A stretch of 64,000 nucleotides of DNA from Owenia fusiformis (taxonomy: Eukaryota > Annelida > Polychaeta > Sabellida > Oweniidae), in assembly GCA_903813345.2 (NCBI GenBank), contig CAIIXF020000002.1, forward strand, positions 3,078,001 through 3,142,000, written 5' to 3'. The notes beneath the pieces are model-generated. The model was not told the DNA's origin and searched no databases. It worked only from the letters and a program-made list of their open reading frames with translations. This document shows positions 13,601-28,600 of this stretch, in pieces. A program made the position numbers and the translations under genes. Each line of letters opens with the position of its first letter. Within the stretch, counting starts at the first letter, position 1.

Positions 13601-16600
13601 CCTCGGTAGATTGAGGAATGTACTATAGAACAGTATTAATATTGCGTTTTAGATCGGGAAGCAGAATAGAATGAAAATGTTGTATATGTATGTTTTAGAT
13701 CGGGAAGGTGTCTAGTCGAGGGGTAACTGGAAAAGAGGCTAGATTCACAGTGGAATATCCAGAACATTCGCTCAGCTTCAATTCACAGGTAGGTTCTCAG
13801 AATGTTTTTTTGCATTTCAAACACTACAGTTGCCCAATATTACTTTAGTTGTCCAATATTACTTTAGTTGCCCAATATAAGTTTAGTTGCCCAATATTAC
13901 TTAAGTTGTCCAATATTACTTTAGTTGCCCAATATAACTTTAGTTTCCCAATATTACTTTAGTTGTCCAATATTACTTTAGTTGCCCAATATAAGTTTAG
14001 TTGCCCAATATTACTTAAGTTGTCCAATATTACTTTAGTTGCCCAATATAACTTTAGTTGCCCAATATTACTTAAGTTGTCCAATATTACTTTAGTTGCC
14101 CAATATAACTTTAGTTGCCCAATATTACTTTAGTTGTCTAAGTTTACTCCAAGTTGCCCAACATTATTCACATTTTTTTCAAATTTTACTCACATTTTCC
14201 CAATATTACTTGAAGTTACCCAAAATTGGTCACAGTTGTCCAATATTACTCAATTTTAGTAACACATTAAAGGTCGTAAAATACAAAAATAAAAAATTTC
14301 AAATGATACCCCATAAGTTATGAAAAAATACAGTGTTTTATCCCCGGGATTTTATCAGAATTTCTGGATCGGCCCATATAAACTGCTACAAGAAAAACAA
14401 TGAAGACATTTTTGACTTCTTACTACTTTATTTTCGAGAAATATGAACTGAATTTCATGAATTATTTTTTTTATGCCTTTTAATACTTATCATTGTCTGC
14501 AGGAGGGATGGTTTTTCCCCCTTGTTTAAAAATTTGTCCATGTCGGTGCTCCAGGAAATTCCAGATCTTGGCTGTTCTGTTAACACCCCCTCTGAATTGT
14601 ACTTGCCATTCAATCTAGTGGCTCCACATCTTGAATACCACCAGCCGCCACCATTTAAAGACTGGGCACAGTGTACTTTGCCATTTGAGTCATTGTCACG
14701 GTCATTCGTGGAAAATTCCCTGTTTCTCATACTCAAAGCTTGGGCACCTGCCGTACCCTCCAAAAATGACCCGATATATGCTTTGTAATTCTCTGTCTCA
14801 TTAGATATTCTGAAATTCTCATGAATCGAGTAGTACCATGTCCCATTTGGGTGATGAAGATCGAAACGAATTTTGTAATCATTTAACGTTACCAGCTCAT
14901 GAATTTTCTCATTTCCAAGCCAAAATTCACCATTTAAATCGCCAAATCCATTTTTATATTCATCCCAAATTTTGTCATAGAAACTCACTGTACCGTCAAT
15001 CCGTCTTTGTATGACACTCCATCCATTGTCAGCCATATTGCAATAGATGTGAAATGGCGGTAGATTTAAATTTGGCTGTATGACGTAACTTCCACTTTTT
15101 CTTATCCCCCTGTTAAACCAATCTTCACAATCTCTTGGGGCGGTAACAGCCATTGAATACCACCCGGCATCGACAAATTTCGCCGATTCTGGCACAGGAA
15201 ACTCACCATAACTGACATGTTCACAAACCCCATCTTTAGGGTTGTAATTCACGGCCCAGCATGTTAAATCGCGTGTGCACTCTGCAGCGCAATCCAGTCT
15301 CGTGACCCCTATGTCTGTTCGAATTGCCTGAGCTCGTAAAACTTTGTATTGGTTTATATGATAGGTGTTCTGAATATATACATGTCCAATACACTGATGT
15401 AATATCCCAATCATAAGTACAGATGTAAACATTTTAATGATTAATTCCTTAATCATTTATACATGTAGTTTTATACATATATTATTTTTCTTTCATTTCA
15501 TCCTTTGTATGTCTCTTTCATATTATTGTCTTTTTATTGACATATGCAGATATCTCACCTGGTGTATAAAATAAATCCATGAATCAACTGTTGATAGTAT
15601 TTAGTAAAAGTTAGTTATAACCATTTTTTGTTTAGTTTTAACTTTGTGTAATTATCATATATTTGTCTGATAATATATGTATCCTCTGGTATATAGAATA
15701 CTGTACAACCATAAATCAATGGTCGTCAATAGATTTCAACAATTACATGTAGTTAATAATTCTTCATTAATTTTAAGTTTGTGTAATTATCATATACATA
15801 TTTGAAGACTAATGCAAACTCGTGGCATCTTGTTCATACATCCTAAACATTTTTTAGAATAGATCATATTTCTATCGAGTATGTTGATTTAAAACTCCCG
15901 GTAAAGGGAATAATAGACACATACATGCTGTCCATCACTAACAGCAGTTTGTCAAAGGTTGTATTTGAAAGTCATTTTCTGTATTTCTTCGATCATTGCG
16001 AGTCTTTGTTGATGTAGTCTGTATAGTATCCAGGGTAATGAAATTCCAATTTTGTTTGCTAAGAGTTTCTTAGTTAAAGTGGCAAAGAGAGAAATGAACA
16101 GTGTTGGGAAAAAGTGTAACATTTTTAAAATCAGAACATTTTTATGAAATAAATTCACAATTTTTAATTTTTTTTCAAAAATAGGCAGCATTGACTAGAA
16201 ATTTTGTGAAAAAATGATGAAAAATTAAGACAATTTCAAAATACTATTCCCAACTCTTGTCCATCCTTTAGTGTCCCTTTAAGAATAAATTGTGTTTCTA
16301 AATTGTCTATGATATTTTCTTCTTGATTTGTGTACTTATTCATTCTTTGTGGACTTACGCTGCAGTAAATCTCAATTGCTGAATCTAAATGAAGCTGCAG
16401 AATCATTAATGAATAGTTAGGCTAAAGCGATTAATTTCTAAGTTTCACGTCACAATTTCAGTCAATATATTTTTCCCAATAAGTCATGCTTTTGTTTGCT
16501 ACACAAAAGAAACAGAGATATATTGGCTAGATTTGAAAAAAGCAAGCTGCCCGCTTGTGGTTTAAGCTAAAAAAAGAATATTTTTAATGGAGGATGATCA

Positions 16601-19600
16601 CTCTAATAGTTTGTGTTAGAATGTGAGTATGCTTTATCAGAAGTACTTACAGTTACAGTAGACAATTTTTGTACTTTGGTACATTATTTCATGAGATTTA
16701 TGTATTGCTATTCTCTCAGATGTCAAAGATTGAATAATGAGAAAATATGAGTGCAAGGTTACTGAACAAAATTTTATATTTTTCTTCTATTTGCCATCAA
16801 TTTCTGATGTTAGCTTTTAGTAGAACTCTAGTTATTGAGAAATAAAAAGCGGGGAATGTTGCAAAAACGTTGAAAAAAATAAAGGTTGCAAAATAATATT
16901 GGGCAGTTTTTAAAAAAGCCAGATATGGCCAAATTATCGAAATCGTTGTTCCCTCTTCAAAAGAGAAGACGCGAAAATCTTTCCTTATAAGGGCAAAATA
17001 TTTCCCATGATGCAGTTCGCGGAGGAACAAATTTATACTTCCTTATTTTCCCTCATAGGTTTAACATGGGGATTTTCACACCTATTTTTCAAACGATATA
17101 TTCGTTCATATTCCCGTACGAGAGTACAGAAAAAATTATTAGAAACGATTGATCTCTCATTAATCTTAATATAACAGCTATTTTTTTCATTGTATTAATT
17201 CATAGCGTGGTGAAAACGATGATTGAAAAGTGAGAAAATATTCTGAAAGAGAAGGTCACGTGATCAGTAGACTAGTCGCCATATTGGAAAAAACAATTCC
17301 ATTCGACTTTCAATACTTTCATGCCAATCTTACCGCACTACAAACTGCGACATCGATGCAACAACTGAATAAAAGTATTCATCTTCAAATTACATTATAG
17401 AGTTACGTTGAAAACCCACAAACAACTGAGCAGTAGACCAAAGAAGATGCGTCGCTATTATCTAGGTCAATCTGTTCAGTGGTCCGAAAGCAAATGTATA
17501 GTACTCGTTTCCGAATTTTGTTGTTCATTGTACAATCTTTTATTGATTAAACTCGGTATACTGACCATTAAAGCAATGACAAAGAAGAATACTTACGATG
17601 GTGTCATTGTTTTATTTAGCGTGCGGGTGTAAAAACAAAATTGAGTAATTAGTTTGATTTAGAACTTTCGTGTCACGCAAATAGCTACGCGAAATGCATA
17701 GTGGGAAAATATTGACCAATCAAATTTTGTCCTTTTTGAGTGCTTTTTCAGTGCATATTTGCGAACGTTCTGATTCAAAGAGCGAACTGCGAAAAGGAGA
17801 ATTACCAGCAGCTTAGAACCAATCTGATATCAGTATCTAGACAAGGTGCATAATATTTATTTATACTGGCCTATTAGAATTCACAAAAGGTTTTATTGCC
17901 TGGCAGTTTGTTTGTTTCTCAAGGGCTCATTAGTTTTTATGCTTATTAATCCTTAGTGATGCAGTTTTATGGCTTAATCTTAATCTTTGATTATGAATCT
18001 AGCTCAGTGATTCACTCGTAACATTTTGTTGATCTTCTGTTTTTCTGTCATAGGTGTAAGCCAGGCCAAATAAAAATATATTGATCCGTTCAATCGAAAC
18101 TGTGAAAATAAATCAATTGCATTTCTGTATAATACCAGGATGTCAATTCAAGGTTTTTACACAATTTATTTTTAACTCAAAAGCTGTTTATTCACCGACA
18201 AAAATGACGTACTTATTTATTTGAAGTAACAAATATTTTAATTGATATTTAGACTATCCAGAATAATTATTAGAAGCCTTGTTAAAATATGTTAAAAATT
18301 TGTAATCGGAAAACAATCATTCCTTATTGTATGACATTTGTGACTTTTTCAATAACTTTGTATTGGATCATAATAGGCTTCCAACTTATTGTTTGCAATT
18401 AGATAAGCATGATTGACATTTTCATCGCATGTGCTGATTCATTTTAGTCGTTGAAGAGCAGCTTTTGAGTAAAAACTTGTGTGAAAATCTTGTAAAAACG
18501 AATAGTTTCAGTTACACATTACACATATTAGGATAACATCCCATGATAATTAAGAGTGTTAAATACAAGGTCATTCTCTTCATTCCTTGCTCCTTCCACT
18601 CTTTTCCACTTTATAATCTTTAACACATAGCTCTAACAGTTTTCTTCTCAATTTATCTTGGCTGAAAAAATATATCTTGGCTGATTTTCTTCTGATTTAT
18701 ATATTGTTATTAAGAGTGTTTACTTAATGCCTTGCTAATGCATCTCATTTCTTCATTTTCCACTTAAACACAGAAAGCTGTAACATTTTCCTTCTCATTG
18801 GGTATTGTATTTTTATGAGGGTTAATATTCATTTTGCAAGGATTAGCAGATCTATGTTAATCTTTATAATCCTATCAATTCCTGATAAGCATCTCATTCC
18901 TGATCCAGTTATTGTTTTTACCCTTCCATAAAAATGTTCTAACTATGTTCTATTTTTATATCCCCACAAAGAATTTGTTATATCAATTGTGTTTTAGTGA
19001 CCAGTGTTTTTTCCATTAGTCTGTTGTTGTATGTTGGTGCTTGGCTTTTGTTACAAACCGTTACACTTTTGTAACCTTTCACAAGTTAGGTGGCATTTTG
19101 CCATGTTATATTGTTGGTAATACTGCTGCAATAAGTCCATGGTTTTAGATTTATGTTTTAATGTTTATCTCAGTCTTTTCAGATTTGTTAGAATGTCTCC
19201 CTATTTTTCATTTAGTTGATTAAGTTGAGTTGATTGTTTGTAATATTTTGGAAGGGTTCAAGATTGTAAATTGCCAATAATAATCTTAAGCGAATCTAAT
19301 GCTCTTTTAATAACTTCCTTGCCCTGGCAACAATTTTAAGACGGTCATGTTTAAAATGTAAAAAGAATGAAATAGAGAGGAATTAGCAAGGAATAAATTA
19401 AATGGGCTTATAAGCGATACCCTAACTGAAACAGAAATGCTAGAAAATCAGTTTTTTCTTTAATTTTAAAGAGAAAATCAGTGGAATATCCATGTAATTG
19501 GAGGAATTTTATCAATGGGTAATAGGAATTTTATCAATGGGTAACATCTTTATCCTTTTTCTCTAAGCTTAATCAAAGGTAGAATTCAAGAAAATATATT

Positions 19601-22600
19601 TTCTGTGATATAACATCTTTCTGTTTCACCTGAAACACACATGATGTACTAATACCACAGAATTTAAACTTCATCCTATCTTTTTCACAAGTGAATCTAT
19701 TCAGTGTTCAAAACTGTCATGACAATTTTTTTATTTTATTTATCTGTTTTGATTCCTCAGGAATGCTTTTGTAGCAGCGGCTCAACAATTGCGTTCGTCC
19801 ATTTGAACATTTTCATATTGACAATTTGTAAAAAGTATTCCTTTTTCCATCCAGAATAATATTTCTCAATGATATGTCTCGATATGTATAATGATGAATA
19901 TTCAAAAATCTTGATTTTATCTTTCAGATGACAACTTCAGAGACAAATCTCCCTACATCAGCTAATATTGATCTGCCTCCCATGCACCTCCATGCGGAAT
20001 ACCGGCAACATACTGGGGAAAAAGTAAAGTCCAAGGGCCTCACGGAGGGGCTCGTGTTCAGGGAGGGGAACTATTTCAATGCTGTTGCAGAGGTGAGGTT
20101 AACCATTTTTTGGTTTTATATTTACAATATATTCAATCTTTATTGTTATCGTTAATTCTAACGCAATTCAATAATTTTACAGAAACTCCAAGCTTTTGTC
20201 TGAAAAAATTGATGATATTTTCTACTTTTTTCTCTAACAATTATTTGTCATTTCTGGAATAAAAAATAATAAATATGTTAAAAGGAAAGGAAATATAATG
20301 GTACAATTATAATGGAATAATGATTGTAATGGTACAATTATATTTTTCCAGGTTGGCTCTTTTGAACATAGTCTTACAACAGATCTGCTGAATCACCTGG
20401 TCTTTGTACAGAAAGTCTTCATGAAGGTAAGAAATCTTGATGAGGATGTTTCTGTAAGCATCTGTAACATTTGGGGATATACACTTTATTAAGTGTCACC
20501 CATTTCATCTCTCTCTCTCTCTACTTCTACAGTGAACAACATTAATAACCTGTAAAATAATATGTGAAAATAAAGATTTATAAAAAAAAGTGTCACCTAT
20601 TTCATGTTTTATATCTTTGTGTGTATTTGAAATAAATAAATAAAAGATAAATAAGAACTACACTTTTTAACCATTTGAGTGATGGTGACATTTTGACATT
20701 TTAATTCCTTGTTTCGTATTAGTTTTTTTCGCTCTTTGCAGCAATGAACAAGTTGCCTATTGGGTAATGGAACAAATTCCAATATGCTCAATACTGGCAA
20801 TCGTGGTTTCAACATAAATGGTAATATATGGACACAAAATCAGTTAAATCGAATGAATATTTTTCTTTAAATTCTTTTGTAGGAAGTGAACGAAGTGATG
20901 CAGAAAATATCTGGGGGAGATAAACCAGTTCCCCTCTGGAGTACCGAAGGACATAAGATACAACAACATGCACCTAACCCACTGTTGTATTCACTTCAAT
21001 TCAAACTGAAGGTAAGTAATATGTTTCCACAGACCACAAAAATGTGGTTGAAGTAATTCTTTCATTTAAGTATTTTGATTGAATGGTTGATTGACTGATT
21101 TGCTTGATTGATTGATTTAATTTAATTCATTGATATCCCTTGATTAGCCCTGACTAATATTGCATAAATGTGATGTCTATATATATTGAAATGAAAAATA
21201 ATGAAATTAAGACAAAATCTACAGGCTGTCCTCTGATATAAATATTAAGTGTAGTGACTATTCGCAAGAGTTAGCCTGTAGACTTATTAAAAGAAAGTTA
21301 TTATAAAAGTCTATATTTTCAGGGTATTCAAATCACAGCCAATACTCCCACATCATCTGCAGTGAGATTCGAAACTGGGGCCATTGAATTAGAGCTATCT
21401 AACCGAGTACTAAACACCCAAACGCAGCTAGCTCCGCAGAACAAATATCTCAAGGTTTTCATCAAGGCGAAGGTTGATTTGAACCTAGCATTAGGAGAGT
21501 TGAACAAGGTGTGTCAATACAAATCAAATTTTAAAAGATCTGATATCATTTAATTCATTTATCAAATATTACAGTGTAAAAAAACATTTTTTCGAGGTCT
21601 CCTCTGCCGAAGGCAGCGCGAAGTAGGAGCGTAGCGACTACTTTGCGGGAGACCTCGAACCATTGATCACGTTTGCTCCTGTAATTATTCACTTCTTCAC
21701 CTCTTTAAAATGTGATTTCAATCAGTAGATCAAATTTTCGGACTCTGACCTCAAATTCAAATATTAATATTTATAAGAAAAAATACTGACTCATATCTAT
21801 ATTTTTAAAACTCTTTTAAATAAAGTGAAATGAAGCCAAAATCAGCTAAAATTATGCAATGTCGTAAAATGGCGTGACTGGAATATGATGCAATCGCCTG
21901 TGACGTCAGACACATATTGCCACATCAACAACTAAACAAACAATTAATATAGACTTCACTGATTGGTTTAAAGATTATTCGCATCATTTGTGACGTCATA
22001 AACATGTTACCAACAACTAAACAAATAACAAATAGGCATATAGGTTCATTCAGTGCCACGCTCTTGAATCAGTTATAAACAGAATAATCAACAGATATAT
22101 GAGAGGCTCAGGCATTTTTTGGACTTGGAGACCTCGACTCGAGGAGTTTGCTGCATTTTCTTGTTAGCATTTTCATTCAATTTATTGTAATTTAAAAAAA
22201 CATACTTGCTGAAATATAAAATAAAATGAATTGTTTGCTGAAAGTAAGCGAATTTTTGTCTGTAAATTCAACCCCTTATTATCGCCCATACAACAGGAAT
22301 CATGAGATGAGGTTCAGATAGCTATTTGCGAGCTCAAATATAATAGTCACCATATATCCTTGCTTGAAAGTATGGTTTGCCATATATGGTTTAACCTCTT
22401 GACTACCTGGAGTGACGAGATTTCTCGTCACCTCTGATATGACCTTGAAACCCAGAGCGACGTCTAATTTTACTAAATTGAGCATCTAAAGTTGTATAGG
22501 TTTGTAGTAAAATGTCAACTGGGCAAAAATGAAAAATTCTCTGGTTTCAACCGATTTTAGAGCCTGGGATTCAAGAGGTTAAATAAAGTAAGTGTAGAAG

Positions 22601-25600
22601 AACCGCTTTTTGCCATACATTTTTAAGTTTTTTTTTCTTTTTACAGACTTTATTAAGGTCACGTAAGTTATATGCATCATTTTTTTCAGAATCCAATGTT
22701 TGAGGAGGCCGAACCAGAGTTTCAAACATTGGCTTTCTTCAAAACCCGAATTGAGATTCGAAATGCGTTACAAGATGAGATGATTCCTGGCCAATCAGAT
22801 GATCAGGAAGCTCTTCTGATATCTCTCTGTCGACCAATCATATTCTTTGAACCAATAGCCGCAGATAAGGCAGTGTTGGTCTGGCTTAACTATAGGAATG
22901 CTTATGAGTATTGGAACGAGCAGCGCCTTGGGCTAAATAAAGAGGTATTAAAACACATTAAAATAGAGTGGAAAAGGAATAGAATTGGCAAGGAATAAAG
23001 TAAACAGCCATACGGTTGACACTCTAAATTATATAGAAATGCAAGAAAATGTAAATCATTCGTATTTATCTATAACCATCAATGACCAGGTTTCAAAGTG
23101 GAAATTTAGAGGAGAAAATGGTGAAATTTAATGGAGTATCTTTGTTTGATGAAATGGGCATCTGTGTACCTTTAATAGTGCAATCTAATGGATTATCTTT
23201 CTTTCTAGGTACAACAAGCCACAAGACAAGTGTTTGATAGAATTCCAGTGACCAACATACAGCCAGATATATCCACCCTTGGGACACTGTTCCTACAGCT
23301 GACTGTAGATGACATGGGCATCTGTGTACCTTTAATAGTGAAATCTAATGGATTATCTTTCTTTCTAGGTACAACAAGCCACAAGACAAGTGTTTGATAG
23401 AATTCCAGTGACCAACATACAGCCAGATATATCCACCCTTGGGACACTGTTCCTACAGCTGACTGTAGATGACATGGGCATCTGTGTACCTTTAATAGTG
23501 AAATCTAATGGAGTATCTTTGTTTCTAGGTACAACAAGCCACAAGACAGGTGTTTGATAGAATTCCAGTGACCAACATACAGCCAGATATATCCACCCTT
23601 GGGACATTGTTCCTACAGCTGACTGTGGATGACATGGGCATCTGTGTACCTTTGAAGACATCCAAGGTAAACTTATGTAAAGTATGATATTTTGACAAAT
23701 TTTCACTAAACCATTAAATACGGTTTTTAAACGCTGAATCCTATGGCTTATGGATTTTTGCTACTTGAGTTACATAATTTGATTTAGATGATCCTGAAAA
23801 ATCTAGTGATGAACTATCCCAAACTTCGATGGGTATGACTATTGACTGTTAATTGTTTACTTTTGACTGATCTTTCATTCATTTATAGTTAGTTGTAAAA
23901 TATTTTACCATAAGTAGGTAAGTTAAATTAAAACAGTAACTACATGTTTAAATAAAAGTTAATATATGATATTGTTACACATTGTTATTTAGCTTTTGAC
24001 ATTGAACTCGATGGCAGTCTGGCCCAACCAAAACAAATAAAGCCAGTTGTGACATCTATTTATTCAGCTTTAATAGAAACTCCCTTATTACCAATTAACC
24101 ATGGAATTAAGAGAACATCCTATGCTTTACTCATGATATGATGTTAACAGACTCATGGATATTGATATCTACACTCTCTCGCTACGTTTGCTTGTGCAGA
24201 TATCATATCCATTCATGGATAAAAATCATATCACTCATAAATCTTACATCTACATGTATAAACAAGACATTTACATGCGCAATGTCACAACCTACCATTT
24301 GTTACAGACTCAAATAAATCCTACTTCTACATTGGGCATGTCAATGCCTTGTTTATACGATGTCACAACCTGGAATTCTTAAAATTAGATAATGATTTTC
24401 AATATATTTTGACGTACAATAAACTAGGATTTTTGTATTATTGTATTATAGGATGTTATTGGTGTTCCTCAATTGAGTCGCATGATGGATAATGAGCCCG
24501 GGTCAGCCCTAGTGCTTACAATAGAGAGCACCCTAATATCTGCTTGCTCAAGGGGGTCCCTAGTCAGTAAAGGAGACTTTAAAGGTATGTGTGCAAAAGA
24601 AATGGATAATCCTTTTGACCCAGTGGATAATTCTTTTGACCAAGTGGATAATTCTTTTGACCCAGTGCTGCATACAAACTGGGCAAGAAGAATGCCAAGA
24701 TTTGAGCTTATTTAGAAGGCCGCTTTTTTATTTAATGTTACGAGCTTGACAAAATCCTAATAGGTTTTCTGACTTGTAAAAGGGACTGGACAATTGATTA
24801 TGATTATGTATTTGTCAGAAGAGACTCTACACAGCCAATATAATTTGGCATCGAAAAAATTTGGCGCTGTTCCAGCACCGTCTCGACACCATTCCGGCAC
24901 CAAATCCTTTTGACACCAAAATTTGCCACCGGACTAGTCAGTCCATTTGGTGCCGAAACGGCACCGAAATTTGGCACTGAAACGGTGTCGAAAATCAGAT
25001 TGCATTTTAGGAGTGTATTGTTAATGGCCTGCGCATGTAAAATTTTGGTGAGGCAATTGCCTCATCTACCTTTTGCCTCACTGCACTGATTGTCCTTATC
25101 CTCTGTTGCAGGATTCTGTTTGCGTTTCACCGAGGAGTTTGAGATGTCATGGGACGACTGGAAGCCATCTAGCAATATAAGTCCCGTAATGAATGCATGT
25201 GTCGTACCCCAAGGGACCTATGAGGTCTGTTCTAGAACCGTCAATAAACCAGGTATACTATTCTGTCTTATTGAATTGTAACTGGGGATATAGTTCTGTT
25301 GCACTTTGAAAAAGTGCTGTATTATAGTAGTTGGGCACAACATTCTTGTTATCAAAATTCCAAGTTCAATTTTTACAGAGACAAGAGCAGACAAGTCCCA
25401 AGATGTATTTAGGTTTGGGCATGCTTTGTAAATTACATTTGGCCAATTTGTTTTAAAAGTCAATGATGAATGCAGGTTTCAGGTACCCTAGGGAACCTTC
25501 ATTTTCACATGTTATTTTTCCCCTGGAAACTCTCCTATGGAAAAATAACACCCAACTTTTTCCGCCTTTCTAGTTTTCATGCATGTAATTAAGTGGTGAT

Positions 25601-28600
25601 TAAATCCATCGCTTCTATTAATATTTCAGATTTGAACAGTCAAAATGCTAAATGGATTCTGAATGTCTTATGGGAAATGAAAGGCATTGATATCCACATA
25701 AACACATTGATGGGGCATCTCATAGTTTCTCTTAACCTTTCAGATTGAAACAGTCAAAATGTGAAATGGATTCTAAATGTCTTATATGGGAAATGAAAGG
25801 CATTGATATCCACATGAACACATTGATGGGGCATCTCATAGCTTCTCTTAACCTTTCAGATTTGAACAGTCAAAATGCCAAATGGATTCTAAATGTCTTA
25901 TGGGAAATGAAAGGCATTGATATGAGCACATTAATAAGGCATCTCATAGCTTCTCTTAACCTTTCAGATTTGAACAGTCAAAATGCCAAATGGATTCTAA
26001 ATGTCTTATGGGAAATGAAAGGCATTGATATCCACATTAACACATTAATAAGGCATCTCATAGCTTCTCTTAACCTTTCAGATTTAAACAGTCAAAATGC
26101 CAAATGGATTCTGAATGTCTTATGGGAAATGAAAGGCATTGATATCCACACGAACACATTGATAAGACATCTCATAGCTTCTCTTAACCTTTCAGATTTA
26201 AACAGTCAAAATGCAAAATGGATTCTGAATGTCTTATGGGAAATGAAAGGCATTGCTATCCATATGAATACATTGATAAGACATCTCATAGCTTCTCTTA
26301 ACCTTTCAGATTTGAACAGTCAAAATGCAAAATGGATTCTGAATGTCTTATGGGAAATGAAAGGCATTGCTATCCATATGAATACATTGATAAGACATCT
26401 CATAGCTTCTCTTAACCTTTCAGATTTGAACAGCCAAAATGCCAAATGGATTCTAAATGTCTTATGGGAAATGAAAGGCATTGATATCCACATGAACACT
26501 TTGATGGGTCAACTTCTCTCTGGACTTGGACAGACTCTTACCGGACTTGCTGGAGACCACTCATCTGATTTGGATGTTGTTGATAGTGGCCTACAGAATA
26601 TTCCATCTATAAAGGTACAATCACTTTATTTTGATTTTTTAGAGGCTGTCATATGTTCACTCTAAGGTTCCATATTGTGATTGAACAAACGTAAGGTGCT
26701 CACGCATCTCAAACTTCCGACCTCATGGTTACAGCACTCTACGCTGCACCCGAACCTCTATTACATCGTCATTTTTGGTCTAATTGATCTAAATAAGCCG
26801 GTCTAAGAGACATCGTTGCTATACCCCATTTATCGCCCAAGAACACTTGATGGACGTTTTACACAAAACAAAATGCATCGGAGTCCAACGTAATAACAAA
26901 TCCCCAGGGATCTAATTTGCTAATTTTGCAACAATTATTTTTCATGATTTTACCGCAATCGCGAAGAGCGCGAAAATAAATCGCACGCAAAAAAATACTG
27001 GGAGTACAGTAAACAAATAAATGAATAATAAAAAAAATGAAATAAATAATTTATTAATTGTTTAATTAGTCTCGATAACATGATTGTTTAGTCATATTTC
27101 CTGCACAAAAGACAGCAGTATACATACAACTGGATACCTTTGTAACCAATATATAACAAAACCTACATTGACCTTCTTACAGGTGGACCCTGTTTTAAGA
27201 AAGCAGTCCACATTGACAGAAGTCCTCCCTGAGTTTGTGTATGACACAAGCATTGAGCCAAAACAGCGTGCTAGACTTATAGAAAGAGAAATGAATGAAC
27301 AAGCAAAGGTAGGCTTATAAGGACCAGAGATTTATTTCAATAGTTTTGTTTCTATGTTTGATTGATTTGTTTCATCAGATTGTTTTTTTCTTTCCCTGCA
27401 TTTTTTTTGTTTCCCAATATTTGTGTTTTTTGTTTCACCATGTTGGCTGATCCATTCACCACATTCATTGATTTGTTTCATCACACTGGTTCTTTTGTTT
27501 CACCAGGTTGTTCAAGACCTAAAGCAACTAGGGGCCAGCCAACAAACTGTTGAATCTGAGGAACAAAAACTACACGAACTAGAACAAGTTCTATCTAATG
27601 ACTTCCGTCGCGACGTCATCCAAAAACTTAAACGTCAAAGCGTTAAAGCCACTGCTCTTAAAGACAAACTTGGTTTAGGCTACAAACCGGCACATTACAG
27701 GTATGTTGTATATATTTTGTTTATATGATTTGAATAACAAAATAGACATTGTAGATTAAATTAAAATTATTAGGGGTGAGGCAGGCTGTGTGGTGTTCTT
27801 TGACCGTGCAAGTTGAGGTTGACCAGATTTTTGTACCCTGGTGTATTGTATGAACAGAGCGAAAGGACTAGGCTCTTTAAATGTTTAAAAATAATTAATT
27901 GGTATTAATATAGTACAATATAATTGGCTCGTTTATACCTAATACTAGAATAATGGAAGACCAGCTGTAAGTTAATCAACATTGCATGTTGTGCTGTGTA
28001 ATTTTGAGGAAAGTCATGGTGGCCATGTTTTAAAATGCAAAATAGAGTGGAAACGAGTGGAATTAGCAAGGAATAATGTAAAGAGTCATGTAGGTGACAC
28101 TTTAAATTGTATAGAAATGCAAGAAATCAGACACTTCATTCAAATTTTAGAGAGAAAAATGTAAAATATGCAAGACAACCATCATGACTTTTCCTGTTGT
28201 TCTTTTTTATGTGAAATATTACAACTCAGTTGTTGTAATTGTTGTTATTCCAATGATTTGATTTCAATTACTCACTTAGGGATGTTGTCAAATTATCAAC
28301 AGTAGTGGAAATTCAAGTTAATTTTGTTATCTAACGAAATATTAAAATGTTGTTTTTTCTTTCACATGAATATTAAAAAATCAACACTATTCTCTAAAGA
28401 AACCAGCATTTAGCCCCTCCCCATAATGACATAAACTTCGTTCTTCCTCAACTGTTGATAATTGAACACTATCCCTTATGTCTGTTGATTCATCAAATCA
28501 ATTGATTCATTCATTAATAGCCCAGTTGAATTTGCCAAATAGCTAAAATACAGTGTGTGTCCTTTTCTTTTGTTGTTTTGTATAATTACTGTTTTTGGAA

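Noticed and set aside
17408-17632. 74-codon plus-strand ORF with nearby CACGTG and CCATATTGG
   Set aside because: No recognisable domain, no supporting splice structure; could be chance or part of an unannotated transcript.
22690-22998. Continuation of exon 16 frame to 22998
   Set aside because: The part after GTATTA at 22945 belongs to a dispersed repeat; the donor fits the phase of exon 17.
26424-26665. ORF reading past 26614 as the exon 20 end
   Set aside because: The ATAAAG|GTACAA donor fits phase 0 of exon 21, and the sequence after it is AT-rich intron.
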